Below are positions 25,812 to 35,457 of a DNA stretch of 64,000 nucleotides, one piece after another. The translations under genes and the position numbers were made by a program. The first letter of the stretch is position 1. The number at the start of each line of letters is the position of its first letter. The notes under the pieces were generated by a model that saw only the letters and a program-made list of their open reading frames with translations, did no database searches and was not told the DNA's origin. Source of the DNA: Candidozyma auris (Eukaryota > Ascomycota > Pichiomycetes > Serinales > Metschnikowiaceae); the NCBI RefSeq assembly GCF_003013715.1, contig NC_072813.1, forward strand, positions 1,364,001 through 1,428,000. Reading direction: 5' to 3'.

Positions 25812-28800
25812 ATGACCACTTTTCTACCCACGTCGAGTGCTTGCCACTTGCTACAGTTGCCCCCCACAGAAAAGGATGACAGACTCAACTTGAACGTGCG
25901 GACGGGCTCTGCGCTGATTCTTCACCACTCCATGGTGTTCACGTTTGGTGGGCTCACGGTCGGGTTGGACTTGAACACCAACGTGCATGTCCAGAACATT
26001 CTGAAGACGTTTTTGCTGAGGCTAGGGCCCAACAAGCTGAAGAAGATAAGAAAGTACTTGTCGGGTGAGTTGTTTTACTTGAATCTTCTCTCAAAGACAT
26101 GGTTCAGAGTGAACATCCCGGAGCTGGCTCCAAGGCCTAAGCCAAGGCTCTTTCATGAAATGGCAAGGGGAAACAACTGCATCTATGTCTTTGGTGGGCT
26201 TGTGTTTCCTGAAGACGGAGACGAGCTGACTGACGAAAAAGCTAGTCGCTTGGTCCCCTGCAACGATCTCTGGAAGTTCGACTTGCGGACCAAAAGCTGG
26301 ACTTTACTTCACGATGGCTCGGGCTTCCAATTGGCGTCCAACATTCCTCTGCCGAGGTACTGTCATAAGATTACGAAAATCAACAGTCTTCATTTTGCTA
26401 GAAAGAAAGACCACTGTGGCTTGATCATCGCCGGCGGCCAAGACGGTAACCTGAACCCTCTATACGACAACTTCGCTTTTGACCTTGTGGAGAAAAAGTA
26501 CGTGGATGCTGGTAATCCGATATTCTTCACAGCGTCCTCTGGTGACGACAACAAGGACAAAGCTCTGGGCTTGTCTCAGTTCGATTCGGTCAATGCCGAC
26601 AAAAACACAAACGTCAACTACATTAACAGCGTCATCGTCAATTTCTCAGAAGAGGTCGAGCATCATCATCATCATCTTCATCGCAATGCCCATGGCCACG
26701 ATAGGCGTGAGTCGGAAACACACGGGCCTATCGTTCAGGATATCACAACAAACGAAGAGGAGTCGATAATACTATACTCTCCCACCAGTAATGATGACAA
26801 ATCAGAGGTGATAAATCCACTTTTGTCCTTCAGGATAGGCAAGAAAGTCAACAAAGGTAAAGTCATGCCACTACATAGGAAGAAGGTAGATGGCAATGAG
26901 CATCGCGCGAGCTTGATTAAGCATCTTGTTCCCCACAACTTAAGGTTTCCTACAGGCGGCCTATTTGGTCAAAACCTAGTAATTGTGGGGTTCTTACCAA
27001 ACGATTTCGACATATCCATATTCATCTACAACAAACCCACGGGGAAGTGGTCGAGACTTAACATATTCTGTCATCACGACTACGGCTCTCATAGGTTTTG
27101 GGGAGGATTTGCTTGGACTTCGCACCACAAGGTTGTTCTTCTAGGCAACTATGTCACGTCGAGAACAACCAGCAGTGTTCGGTACTTTTCCTCTATGATA
27201 ACCGTGAGCTTGCCCGTCACCAACATCCTTGCTTCGTTTGAATTATCAGGAAGTCATTTTCATGGTCCTGATGGGAAGAAGTATGTCGCGAACGAGACAA
27301 GCTCAACAGAGGAATTTGCATCCGCAAGTTCTTCTGCCGAGGATTCGTCTTCAATGAGTGAACTTGATGAAGAAGAGATACCCGATTTCAACCCTGCTCG
27401 TAAATTCTCGACTATGTCGTCGAAAAGCGAAAGTAAGGCACCTGGTACCAACATGAGTTTCAATGAATACGTTCACTACGCAGCTCCCAAAGTTAGCTAT
27501 ACTAAGATCAGGTCAGTGTTTCCACCCGCAGCAATCACTCTTGGGAGAAGTGCCTATGACAGATACGGAGACCTAATTTCAGACTTGGAATTGATATCCA
27601 CCAGTGGAGACAGGATACCCGTTTCCATGACAGTCTTAAGAGAGAGGTGGGGTAAATATTTCATCGATTTACTTGCAAAGGCTTACGTTGGTGCGGTCGA
27701 CAAGTTTGAATTTGATCACCTTCAAAGCCAGACTTCCCAAAAGCTCAGGGCATCAAGAAGTAGCGGCGGAAGCCAGGATTCAAGAAAACATGGAGCCTCA
27801 AGTGATGATGTGTCCAGTAACGAGCCACTCGCAGATAGGCATGATAAATCCTTTCACATCTCCATTCCATCTGTGAAACCATCTCAAAAAGACCCTCCTC
27901 AGTTTAGACTTCCTTTCCAAGATGGACCATCTTCTTCATCTTTATCTTCAAAAGAACCTGGTGCCGTTGATCCACACAGCAAAAGTACGGATAGAAAGCC
28001 CTCTGTTTCGTCATTTTCATCTGCGAACTCTTTGCTTACTTCACAGCTACAAGACATCCCTCCGCAATTGCCCATTCCAAACGAGCCTTTGCCCGCTGTT
28101 CCCGCCAGTCCGACAACGTTCAAGCCTGGATCTCGGAAAAACTCTAGTGATGCTTTATCGCCTCGAGCATCTCTTCTTCACACCCTTACAGTCTTGAGGA
28201 GCATTCCCTCGCATGGCGGAAAGTCACCTAGAGCATCTCCTTTTGCTTCACCCAGAGGCTCTATTTCGGCCTCTCATGAACAATCAATTACTGAAATTGC
28301 AGTGCCAGTTCCAAACAAATCGCTGAGCTTACAAGAAGAGGTAAAGTCATCTTTAGACATAATTGACACCGCTTTGGAGAGAAGAGGATCGTCGTCCACC
28401 AAGGAGTCCAGTACATCGGAGAGTCTGAGTAAGAAGATTTCCCTGGCTACTCCTACTCCAGCCACCGCTAGAAGCCTACATGAGGAGGTTGGTGAAGAAC
28501 GAGGACCACATGAACATAATCATCATCATCACCATCACCATCACTATGCGCTTCTTGACTTCGAAAATCATGATGCAGAAACATTCAACATCGAGCCGTC
28601 GTTGGTCCCCCGAAAACTATACATTCCTTTCTGTACCAGCTCCCTTAAGGCTTTCGCCGAGTACATGTATACTGGTCAAGTGGGGAATAAGTGGACACTT
28701 AGGCCATGTCTTCTTGACTGTATGTTGATTGCAAGATACTTCAAGGTGCCTTTGCTATATGACTTGATTAGCGAAGTTCTCTTTGGCATTATTGGAAGAA

Positions 28801-30317
28801 AAGAAGCTCACATTGTGAAAGAAGGAAAGCGGTTGAAGAAAAAATATCTTCAGTGTTTTCGTGATCTTGGAAGACCTGTTGATAGTAATTTCAGACTTCC
28901 AATTGACGAATATGAGGGATTTATGGATACCGTCGACGATGGCTACTTAGACATTGCCCTATTGAGGAAATCTTCCAGTCTTCATAGAGCCAGTGTGTCC
29001 AGTCAAGGAAGCAAGCGTAAGCCTACCTCAACGAGCTCTAGTATCCCTGAAGAGACACCATACTTCAACGAAGGAGATTACTTCCAATTTCGAAGCAAAA
29101 GATTGGGGTCAGAAGAGCCCAAGTCACCAAGGTCAGGTTATGACTCGACAAAGCAAGCAACAGCCGACGAAGATAAATCGGAGGGAGATGAGGACGATAT
29201 ATTAAATGAGGGAAACCTCCATTTCCTTGACTTTATTGAGAATAAAACCTTTGGTGTCAACCCCAGATCAAAGTCGGTCTTCGACCGCCTGGCATACGAC
29301 TCTGTTGCTTTCATGTCGAACGATGCTGAGGAAGAGGAAAAGGAGAAATCTCTCACGACTACCTTAGAAGTTCTTGTTGCTCCAGATTCTCCGCCTCCAA
29401 GCGATTACGTGATCGATCTTATTCACGAGATATCATCAATTTGCACGGACGTAAAACTCATGTTACGTTCGCTCAATGTGAAACAAATGTCGAAAGCGTT
29501 GAAGCAGACTGAGGAGGACTACCACAAGCTTGAAAGTTTGGCTCGTCAAGAACGTGAAGTCGACGAAGACAACAATCTGCAAATCACTATGAAACAGACG
29601 TCACCTACTAGGCCATCGGTGACGACGCTAAAGACGGGCAGTGGATCTGTGGCTTCTGTTCCGTTCAGGCGTCTGCAAACACTGGAAATCAGTGAGCAGA
29701 TTCCGCCACCGTCGCAATTGCAAGGCATGAGATTGTCAACGTCGCTCAACACCACAACATCGGCTCTCAAATTCACGCCTCTTAAGTCTGCAACAACAGG
29801 TGGTAAAACATTTTCTAAGGGCCTGCTCGAAGACAACAAAGATTTGGACCGGCGCATTGCACAACTTGTGAAAGAAGATGAGAAGAAGAAGCTGAAGGCT
29901 GCCAAAGAAGAGAAGCAAAGATTGGCGAAAGAAGAGAAGCTAGCTGCTAAACAAAGCAAGCAGAGGGAAAAGGAAAAACAAAGAGAGGAGTTGTCGCATA
30001 CGAAGCACAAGGCTACTCCTCTTGAAAGGAACCATACTGAGCCACAAGACTTCTTCTCTACGAAGCTGAACCGCGAAGATACCGATGAGTCTTCGTTGTT
30101 TTCGAAGCCATCGATCACTTCGAAAGACAAGAAAGGAAGCATTATACTGCGGATCGGACACAAACTCAAACATACCGAGCCGCTCAAGCACACGGAGTCT
30201 GTTGACAGTGATGTGAGGAGTATTTCCACAACTAAATCGTCCAGTAGCCAAACGTCAAACACTAGCAAGAAGTCGTCACGCAAGGTTGGATTATTTGGGT
30301 TGCGCAAGAGGAATTGA
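25812..30317 (+). CDS. MDS3: Mds3/Pmd1 family kelch protein, regulator of morphogenesis and meiosis
   Basis: Very large regulator of 1501 residues. S. cerevisiae Mds3 (about 1487) represses early meiotic genes; in Candida albicans it works with TOR signalling in pH response and filamentation. The N-terminal part is a kelch-type beta-propeller (ALILHHSMVFTFGG, CIYVFGGLVFPEDG, GLIIAGGQDGN). A BTB-like block lies at about 935-1010 (YIPFCTSSLKAFAEYMYTG, LDCMLIARYFKVPLLYDL). Long Ser/Pro-rich linkers and two histidine tracts intervene (near 280-295 and 900-910, about 8 His). The C-terminus is a K/E-rich helix and basic tail (KKSSRKVGLFGLRKRN). It has no paralogue in the window. The first ATG of the frame is used. 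Confidence 0.9.
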   Translation: MTTFLPTSSACHLLQLPPTEKDDRLNLNVRTGSALILHHSMVFTFGGLTVGLDLNTNVHVQNILKTFLLRLGPNKLKKIRKYLSGELFYLNLLSKTWFRVNIPELAPRPKPRLFHEMARGNNCIYVFGGLVFPEDGDELTDEKASRLVPCNDLWKFDLRTKSWTLLHDGSGFQLASNIPLPRYCHKITKINSLHFARKKDHCGLIIAGGQDGNLNPLYDNFAFDLVEKKYVDAGNPIFFTASSGDDNKDKALGLSQFDSVNADKNTNVNYINSVIVNFSEEVEHHHHHLHRNAHGHDRRESETHGPIVQDITTNEEESIILYSPTSNDDKSEVINPLLSFRIGKKVNKGKVMPLHRKKVDGNEHRASLIKHLVPHNLRFPTGGLFGQNLVIVGFLPNDFDISIFIYNKPTGKWSRLNIFCHHDYGSHRFWGGFAWTSHHKVVLLGNYVTSRTTSSVRYFSSMITVSLPVTNILASFELSGSHFHGPDGKKYVANETSSTEEFASASSSAEDSSSMSELDEEEIPDFNPARKFSTMSSKSESKAPGTNMSFNEYVHYAAPKVSYTKIRSVFPPAAITLGRSAYDRYGDLISDLELISTSGDRIPVSMTVLRERWGKYFIDLLAKAYVGAVDKFEFDHLQSQTSQKLRASRSSGGSQDSRKHGASSDDVSSNEPLADRHDKSFHISIPSVKPSQKDPPQFRLPFQDGPSSSSLSSKEPGAVDPHSKSTDRKPSVSSFSSANSLLTSQLQDIPPQLPIPNEPLPAVPASPTTFKPGSRKNSSDALSPRASLLHTLTVLRSIPSHGGKSPRASPFASPRGSISASHEQSITEIAVPVPNKSLSLQEEVKSSLDIIDTALERRGSSSTKESSTSESLSKKISLATPTPATARSLHEEVGEERGPHEHNHHHHHHHHYALLDFENHDAETFNIEPSLVPRKLYIPFCTSSLKAFAEYMYTGQVGNKWTLRPCLLDCMLIARYFKVPLLYDLISEVLFGIIGRKEAHIVKEGKRLKKKYLQCFRDLGRPVDSNFRLPIDEYEGFMDTVDDGYLDIALLRKSSSLHRASVSSQGSKRKPTSTSSSIPEETPYFNEGDYFQFRSKRLGSEEPKSPRSGYDSTKQATADEDKSEGDEDDILNEGNLHFLDFIENKTFGVNPRSKSVFDRLAYDSVAFMSNDAEEEEKEKSLTTTLEVLVAPDSPPPSDYVIDLIHEISSICTDVKLMLRSLNVKQMSKALKQTEEDYHKLESLARQEREVDEDNNLQITMKQTSPTRPSVTTLKTGSGSVASVPFRRLQTLEISEQIPPPSQLQGMRLSTSLNTTTSALKFTPLKSATTGGKTFSKGLLEDNKDLDRRIAQLVKEDEKKKLKAAKEEKQRLAKEEKLAAKQSKQREKEKQREELSHTKHKATPLERNHTEPQDFFSTKLNREDTDESSLFSKPSITSKDKKGSIILRIGHKLKHTEPLKHTESVDSDVRSISTTKSSSSQTSNTSKKSSRKVGLFGLRKRN

Positions 30318-30336
30318 GAAACAAAAGGCAAGAGAG

Positions 30337-30369
30337 AAAAAAAAAATATATATATATATGGTATATATA
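30337..30369 (+). terminator. A-run and TATATA element downstream of MDS3
   Basis: Ten A residues followed by a (TA) run (30347-30359) and another TATATATA, starting 20 bp after the MDS3 stop. This is the yeast type of polyadenylation efficiency element. Confidence 0.5.
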
Positions 30370-30848
30370 GCTCATACGGAACGATGTAGATCGTCAGGAA
30401 AAACCAATATATGGAGTATTACAGAGGACAGAAGACAATTTTGCACCCATCCTACCCAGATCTCGAATGTGACTGTGGACACTAGCGCAAAAAGGAGGGC
30501 TTATTTCTCGCTTGAATCGACTAAGCACCCTAGCAGCATCCTTGACATAATCTCTTAGTGTCCTCAGATCAGCTCCAACAACCCTTGCGGTCAAAAAATA
30601 CACACTGCTTGAGCAAGACAAAAGCAGACGTATGACGTTCCCATGCAACAAGGTCTAAAATCTCCGCCACCAAGACTCCACGTCTGAACCGTTTGCAAAA
30701 ACAAAGAAAAAAAAATGCCATGTCTGGTTTAGAAGTAAGTCGGCTTTAGACAACACAGTAGTTGCGACGCCGCATTTTGCAACCACAGCAATCAAGCACA
30801 GCAACAGCAACAGGCGGAAACCCGGCCACGGGCTCGTGTGTTGCCAAC

Positions 30849-30854
30849 TATAAA
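30849..30854 (+). promoter_or_regulatory. TATA box of the aldo-keto reductase gene
   Basis: TATAAA, 55 bp before the ATG at 30909, with a TTTGCAACCA motif 64 bp further upstream. Confidence 0.6.
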
Positions 30855-30908
30855 GCTGTCGGTCTCTGAAAAATGTAGAGAACATCACCAATTACCATCA
30901 CTGTAAGC

Positions 30909-31778
30909 ATGGCACCATCCCACAACCACACCACCTACAGATTGCACGACGGTAGCGAGATCCCAGCCATCGCCTTGGGCACTTGGAGATCCAGCAACGA
31001 AGACGCCCAGAAAGCCGTCAAGATCGCCTTGCAAAACGGATACAAGCACATCGACACCGCCTCTGCCTACGGCAACGAGGAAGGCGTCGGTAAGGGCATC
31101 AAGGAGTCTGGCGTCAAAAGAGAGAGAATCTTCCTCACCACCAAGTTGTGGAACACCGAGCACAAGAACCCCGAGGCTGCGTTGGACGCCAGCTTGAAGA
31201 GGTTGGGCACCGACTATGTCGACTTGTACTTGATGCACTGGCCTGTTTCCAACGACGATGACAGAGAGTCCAAGGACGAGGACTACGACTACATCGAGAC
31301 ATATAAGGCCATGCAGCCGCTTGTGGAGACCGGCAAGGCCAAGGCAATTGGCATCTCCAACTTCACCAAGGAAAGAGTTCAGAAATTGTTGGCTGACAAG
31401 GATGTGACCATCAAGCCCGTGGTGAACCAGATCGAGGCACATCCTTTGTTGGTGCAGCCAGAGTTGACTGAGTACTTGACCCAGGAGAACATCTTCGTCG
31501 AGGCTTACTCTCCGTTGGGCTCTCAGGGTTCTCCTTTGTTCAACGTTCCTGCCATCAAGGAAATTGCCCAGAAGTATGATGCTTCCGTGGGCCAGCTCCT
31601 CATCTCGTGGGCTGTCCAGAGAAAGACGGTGGTGTTGCCCAAGTCTGTTAACGAGGACAGAATCAAGGAGAATATCCAGACGGTGCACTTGAAGAAAGAC
31701 GACTTCGAGGCCTTGACCAACTTGAGCGGCAAGTATGGTGTCCAGAGAACCAATGTTGTTCCCTGGAACGTGTTCTAA
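30909..31778 (+). CDS. aldo-keto reductase (Gcy1/Ypr1-like)
   Basis: NADPH-dependent reductase of aldehydes and keto groups; Gcy1 and Ypr1 of S. cerevisiae reduce glyceraldehyde, methylglyoxal and 2-methylbutyraldehyde. It has 289 residues in a complete (beta/alpha)8 plan. The catalytic tetrad is D49, Y54, K79 and H110 (HIDTASAYGNEE, TTKLW, LYLMHWP). Cofactor motifs are GISNF, NQIEAHPL and LPKSVNEDRIKEN. No in-frame CTG was found, and leucine is nearly always TTG. Together with the TATA box this suggests strong expression. Substrate cannot be read from sequence, so no symbol is given. Confidence 0.9.
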   Translation: MAPSHNHTTYRLHDGSEIPAIALGTWRSSNEDAQKAVKIALQNGYKHIDTASAYGNEEGVGKGIKESGVKRERIFLTTKLWNTEHKNPEAALDASLKRLGTDYVDLYLMHWPVSNDDDRESKDEDYDYIETYKAMQPLVETGKAKAIGISNFTKERVQKLLADKDVTIKPVVNQIEAHPLLVQPELTEYLTQENIFVEAYSPLGSQGSPLFNVPAIKEIAQKYDASVGQLLISWAVQRKTVVLPKSVNEDRIKENIQTVHLKKDDFEALTNLSGKYGVQRTNVVPWNVF

Positions 31779-31830
31779 GCATGTAGTAATTAGAGAAGTT
31801 GTTGATATGAGTGTAGTGGAGAGGGCTGAA

Positions 31831-31864
31831 TGGCTGCGAAAATGGCTGCGAAAATGGCTGCGAA
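31831..31864 (+). repeat. three tandem TGGCTGCGAA motifs at a 12-bp period
   Basis: TGGCTGCGAAAA occurs at 31831 and 31843 and TGGCTGCGAAT at 31855, head to tail with an exact 12-bp period. They are 117-150 bp before the acetyltransferase start. This is a local multiplication of the motif found throughout the intergenic DNA. Confidence 0.8.
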
Positions 31865-31980
31865 TTATTCCGTGTTCCCCACAAAACGCCTGATGCCAAT
31901 TTTGCGAATTATTCCGATCACCTTACTTTTTCGATTGTTCATCACTAGCCTCTTAGACCAACTATTAGCACACATAGACA

Positions 31981-32667
31981 ATGCAGAACAAGGAAATCAA
32001 CAAAGAGCTCGTGCAGTGGGCTTACGACAATCTCTCAAACCTTCCTCGTGGAGAGGAGTACGAGAAGATGATTCTGGGGATGCCTTACGACTGTTTCAAC
32101 AGAGAGCTCTGGTTGGCACGGAACTTGTCGACGGAAATGGCTCTTGACTACGCCAACATTCGTATGAAAGATTTCAACTACGACCTTGACAAGTACTACA
32201 ACGCCCGCTACGAGTACTTGCAGAAGCTCTTGGGCAAAGTGGAGCCCGACCTTGTACTTGAGGCGCCCTTCTACGTCGACTACGGGTGCAACACCAAGTT
32301 TGGAAAGAAGAATTACTTCAATTTCAATCTTACCCTTTTGGATTGCACGTTGATAACGTTTGGCGATAACGTCATGGCCGGACCCAACGTGACCTTCACC
32401 ACGGCGACCCACCCAACCGACCCCACACTCCGATTGAAGGGCGTCGAGTACGCTGCTCCTATCACTGTGGGCAATAACGTGTGGTTTGGCAGCAATATTG
32501 TTGTATTGCCGGGCGTGAACATTGGCGACGGCGCTGTGATTGGAGCTGGCAGTGTCGTGACCAAGAATGTCCCTGCCTACACGGTTGTTGTGGGCAACCC
32601 GGCCAAGGTCTTGAAGACATTAACACCTGAAGATAACATTGAAGAAATCAAGGAGGACTTGAAGTGA
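31981..32667 (+). CDS. maltose/galactoside-type O-acetyltransferase (left-handed beta-helix)
   Basis: Acetyl-CoA-dependent sugar O-acetyltransferase of the LacA/NodL/Maa family; S. cerevisiae YJL218W is the likely relative. The 228 residues start with the short MAT helical domain ([14 protein letters not shown], about 25-60). Hexapeptide repeats form the left-handed beta-helix (about 90-215). The active-site histidine lies in TATHPTDP, and the acetyl-CoA loop in [10 protein letters not shown] with [12 protein letters not shown] and [10 protein letters not shown]. The family is mostly bacterial, so an old transfer into yeasts is possible, but codon use and flanks look native. Substrate unknown. 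Three tandem upstream motifs mark its promoter. Confidence 0.88.
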   Translation: MQNKEINKELVQWAYDNLSNLPRGEEYEKMILGMPYDCFNRELWLARNLSTEMALDYANIRMKDFNYDLDKYYNARYEYLQKLLGKVEPDLVLEAPFYVDYGCNTKFGKKNYFNFNLTLLDCTLITFGDNVMAGPNVTFTTATHPTDPTLRLKGVEYAAPITVGNNVWFGSNIVVLPGVNIGDGAVIGAGSVVTKNVPAYTVVVGNPAKVLKTLTPEDNIEEIKEDLK

Positions 32668-33166
32668 ATTACAAAAGAGAGCGTCCACAAGCATAACTAC
32701 CTAGAAGTAAAAGAACATCGTGAGCCATTGAGCTGTCGTAGACCGTTCTCGAGCCAACATGATACTAATCGCACGTGTAGTTCAAGGTGTAGGCCGTATG
32801 ATGAAGACCCTATAATTTCTGATTTTGCTGTTTATTGAATGCAATGTCGCAAAATGCAATGCTTGTTGTAAGATTCTGTTTGAATGTTCTTCATGAATGT
32901 CTGGGTGCTGTGATTGCACACACTGCGATCGCATTCCATGCTGTCCTTCAATGACAACACTAAGGTAGGCAAAAATAAAAGTTTGGCATGGAACGGGTTC
33001 AAATTTTTTTTCAAAAGTGCCATATCATTTGCCAAACCCTGTAACCTACGGATCTGTATTCCTACAACCTCCAAGTACCCATGCTCCAACCTACTCATAC
33101 TGCATAGCCTATATGGTATATCTCACCTGAGTTTATCAACACTTCACTACCACACATCAACGGAAT
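32668..33166. other. intergenic region acetyltransferase to YIP4
   Basis: 499 bp. A CACGTG lies at 32772-32777 and T/A runs near 33,005; nothing else is seen. Confidence 0.55.
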
Positions 33167-34048
33167 ATGAGCAATTGGAACTCTGGACCCGATCCGCTGG
33201 AATTTGTGATACCAGATGAGCCAGCTGGTTCACAAAACACATCGACTAGAGCAGCTTCTCAGCAACAACAAGCATCTTCACTGTTCTCGTGGACACCGAA
33301 AGTCGATCTCTCGTCTGCGTTTACGCCTTTCACCAAATCCTCCCAGTTTCAGCAGAATAACACAATCAGAGAACGCCAGTACACAGGCGGAGACACCTTG
33401 GATGAGCCTGTTTGGGAAACTTTAAAAAGAGACTTGCTTCAGATCTGGAGAAGATTGGCGGTTGTTGTTTGGCCAGCGCAGTTGCAACAGATGGCTTCTA
33501 AGAACCAGCGGAAGTTGCTTGATTTTGCGTCCAGCAATGGTGTTAGGTTGCCGTCTCTGATGGTCCATGCGACCAGTGTGCCTGAGGACGAAGAAGATCA
33601 CCAAAGTCTGGATGAAATGACTGCGCTAGATTGGGACCTTTGGGGACCCCTTGCATTTTCGTTGGCGTACTCGGTCACCATGGGTCTTTTGGCACCAAAA
33701 GCTCAAACGAATATTGTCTTTTCAGGTACCTTCTCATTTACGTGGCTTTTTTACTTGGTTGTTGGCTTGAACATACAGCTTTTGGGAGGTACCATTTCGT
33801 TCCTTTCTGCCATCTCAGCTACTGGCTACTCAATGTTTCCCTTGGTAGTGGGCGCCCTTGTCAACGGAATCCTTATAAAGTGGAGATTCATTCGCTTGAT
33901 CATTATGTTCGTGTTGAATGCCTGGAGCGTCTACGCAGCAACAATGAGTCTAAGGTGCCTGGGCGTGCTCCCAGGAAGAGTATTTTTGGCTATATATCCA
34001 GTGGCGTTGATGTACGCGGTGCTCAGTTGGCTAGTTGTTATTACATAA
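33167..34048 (+). CDS. YIP4: Yip1-family Golgi membrane protein Yip4 (YIPF6-like)
   Basis: Golgi membrane protein that interacts with Rab GTPases (Ypt family) in vesicle traffic. Of 293 residues, the first 165 are cytosolic, with Q/S-rich stretches and the conserved LDEPVWETLKRDLLQIWRRL. The family signature is DWDLWGPLAFSLAYS (about 163-178). Five hydrophobic segments follow (about 166-290): TFSFTWLFYLVVGLNIQLLG, ISATGYSMFPLVVGAL, FIRLIIMFVLNAWSVYAA and a C-terminal segment. The N-terminal part is longer than in S. cerevisiae Yip4 (about 235 total). The stop codon is 8 bp from that of the converging aspartyl protease gene, so the 3' UTRs must overlap. Confidence 0.85.
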   Translation: MSNWNSGPDPLEFVIPDEPAGSQNTSTRAASQQQQASSLFSWTPKVDLSSAFTPFTKSSQFQQNNTIRERQYTGGDTLDEPVWETLKRDLLQIWRRLAVVVWPAQLQQMASKNQRKLLDFASSNGVRLPSLMVHATSVPEDEEDHQSLDEMTALDWDLWGPLAFSLAYSVTMGLLAPKAQTNIVFSGTFSFTWLFYLVVGLNIQLLGGTISFLSAISATGYSMFPLVVGALVNGILIKWRFIRLIIMFVLNAWSVYAATMSLRCLGVLPGRVFLAIYPVALMYAVLSWLVVIT

Positions 34049-34056
34049 TGAGCTGA

Positions 34057-35457
34057 TTATACTAGCAATATGCTGAGAAGGCAAAGAATGACGATCCTGC
34101 CTGAGTGCAGAATAAATGCAGCTCCGCTGTGTTGTTTTGGGGGTGATGTGGACTGATTCGACGGAGCTCCTGAGCTCGTGTTTGATGTCGATGTGCTTGA
34201 TGACGATGACGAGGTAGAATTGCCCGAAGTGTTTGCTGATAATATTTGAAAGGAGTCAACTCTAGGAGCGAACCCCACTCTGGCATTTTGAAGATCGAAG
34301 ATTGTATAAAATTGATTGAGGAAACTTGCACCAAGAATCCAGCTAGTTGACTCTGACGTGCCCTGAAGCTTTGATGCACAGTACCCTTGTAGAACGGTGG
34401 CCTCGTATGGCAGAGCACGAATTTGCGACACAGGCACTTCGAATTTGTTACCGCTTATGTTGAAGGCAAAATCACCGGTGGCATTACACTTGAATGCGAA
34501 ATTGCCCTTTTGGTCGCTGACGTAGTCAGTACCAAATGCAGCTTTGTGAAGGGCTTCAGCGTCTTCGAGAGGGAGTGCCATTCCCGTGGTGCCAGTATCT
34601 ATTATAGCGCCTCTGCTAGCATTGATAGCAGAGTTTTGTTTATAACTTACACTGGAGATATTGACCATCCAGAAGTGTTGATCGTTCGGAAGCACATCAC
34701 AGTACTTCACTTCTGAGGTTGCCAATTTGTTAGCATGCCTCGAGGCGTCGTTACCCGTTATGAAAACACCCTTCAACGTGCTATTGATATTTGAAGCGCC
34801 ATCTAGAAGAACGGCAAACTGCATTGCATCGATGTCGCCTGCCTGATAAAGTTGATGAATCAAATTGGACTGCTCATTCCCGCTGTAGCTTGCCTGGACG
34901 CCTAGAATGCCGCTGATATGGAAATCCTCGAAGAAAGACGGCGCTGTCAGGGCCAACCCAAACGAGTAATTCGTTAGGCGTAGCTTGTTGCCAATGGTAA
35001 CCTGGAGATCGTTTTCTATGGTGTCAACCATTTTTCCCTCGACGTTACTGCCTGAGTACGAAAGAGAGAACAGGGAGCCAGACACGATGCTTTTCTGGAA
35101 CTTGGCTGCGTTCGAGCACGCTTTATCAGAACATGATTCGTTCATAATCCACGAGATACCGCTGCCTGTATCCAAAAGTAAAGGGAACGAGGTGCCGTCA
35201 CTATCTTGAGAGCCCACAGACAGATTGATGTAGTAGATCGAATTGGCCAGGTCTGTCCAAAGCGGGAGCACAGATTCTCCCAAGGATACTTGTGGGCCCG
35301 AAGCTTGCTTCAGCACATGATTCGCTGGAGCGTCTTGTGCCAATGGCCTGGCAGCTTGAATGCCTGATTTAGATACCACCCGTGCCATAGAAGGTACTCG
35401 GAAGTCTTGCACGGGCGCAAGCGCTAGCGCCGTCGGAAGAATTGTCCAGAGGAGCAT
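34057..35457 (-). CDS. secreted GPI-type aspartyl protease (candidapepsin/yapsin family A1)
   Basis: Pepsin-family protease of 466 residues. A signal peptide (about 1-14, LWTILPTALALA) and a short propeptide precede the mature enzyme, which begins at about 60. Both catalytic aspartates are present: DTGSG at 96-100 and DTGTT at 287-291. Cysteines near the first site (CSDKAC, 109-114) form the usual loop disulfide. Several N-x-S/T sites occur. After the catalytic domain comes a Ser/Thr-rich stalk (about 405-440) and a hydrophobic tail (IVILCLLSILLV), the hallmark of a GPI-anchored wall or membrane protease. Yapsin basic-pair processing is not clearly seen, so I do not choose between yapsin and candidapepsin. 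The upstream region is nearly 1.9 kb. Confidence 0.88.
   Translation of the reverse strand: MLLWTILPTALALAPVQDFRVPSMARVVSKSGIQAARPLAQDAPANHVLKQASGPQVSLGESVLPLWTDLANSIYYINLSVGSQDSDGTSFPLLLDTGSGISWIMNESCSDKACSNAAKFQKSIVSGSLFSLSYSGSNVEGKMVDTIENDLQVTIGNKLRLTNYSFGLALTAPSFFEDFHISGILGVQASYSGNEQSNLIHQLYQAGDIDAMQFAVLLDGASNINSTLKGVFITGNDASRHANKLATSEVKYCDVLPNDQHFWMVNISSVSYKQNSAINASRGAIIDTGTTGMALPLEDAEALHKAAFGTDYVSDQKGNFAFKCNATGDFAFNISGNKFEVPVSQIRALPYEATVLQGYCASKLQGTSESTSWILGASFLNQFYTIFDLQNARVGFAPRVDSFQILSANTSGNSTSSSSSSTSTSNTSSGAPSNQSTSPPKQHSGAAFILHSGRIVILCLLSILLV

Larger units (their letters stand above)
30318..30908. promoter_or_regulatory. intergenic region MDS3 to aldo-keto reductase
   Basis: 591 bp. 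It has the MDS3 3' element at its start, a TTTGCAACCA motif (30776-30785) 124 bp before the next start, and a TATAAA box at 30849-30854, 55 bp before that start. Overlapping frames of 60-90 codons are not convincing. Confidence 0.6.

Noticed and set aside
30885..31688. 267-codon minus-strand frame opposite the aldo-keto reductase gene
   Set aside because: It mirrors the strongly biased codons of the real gene (no CTG, TTG-rich) and resembles no protein. It is an antisense artefact of high codon bias.
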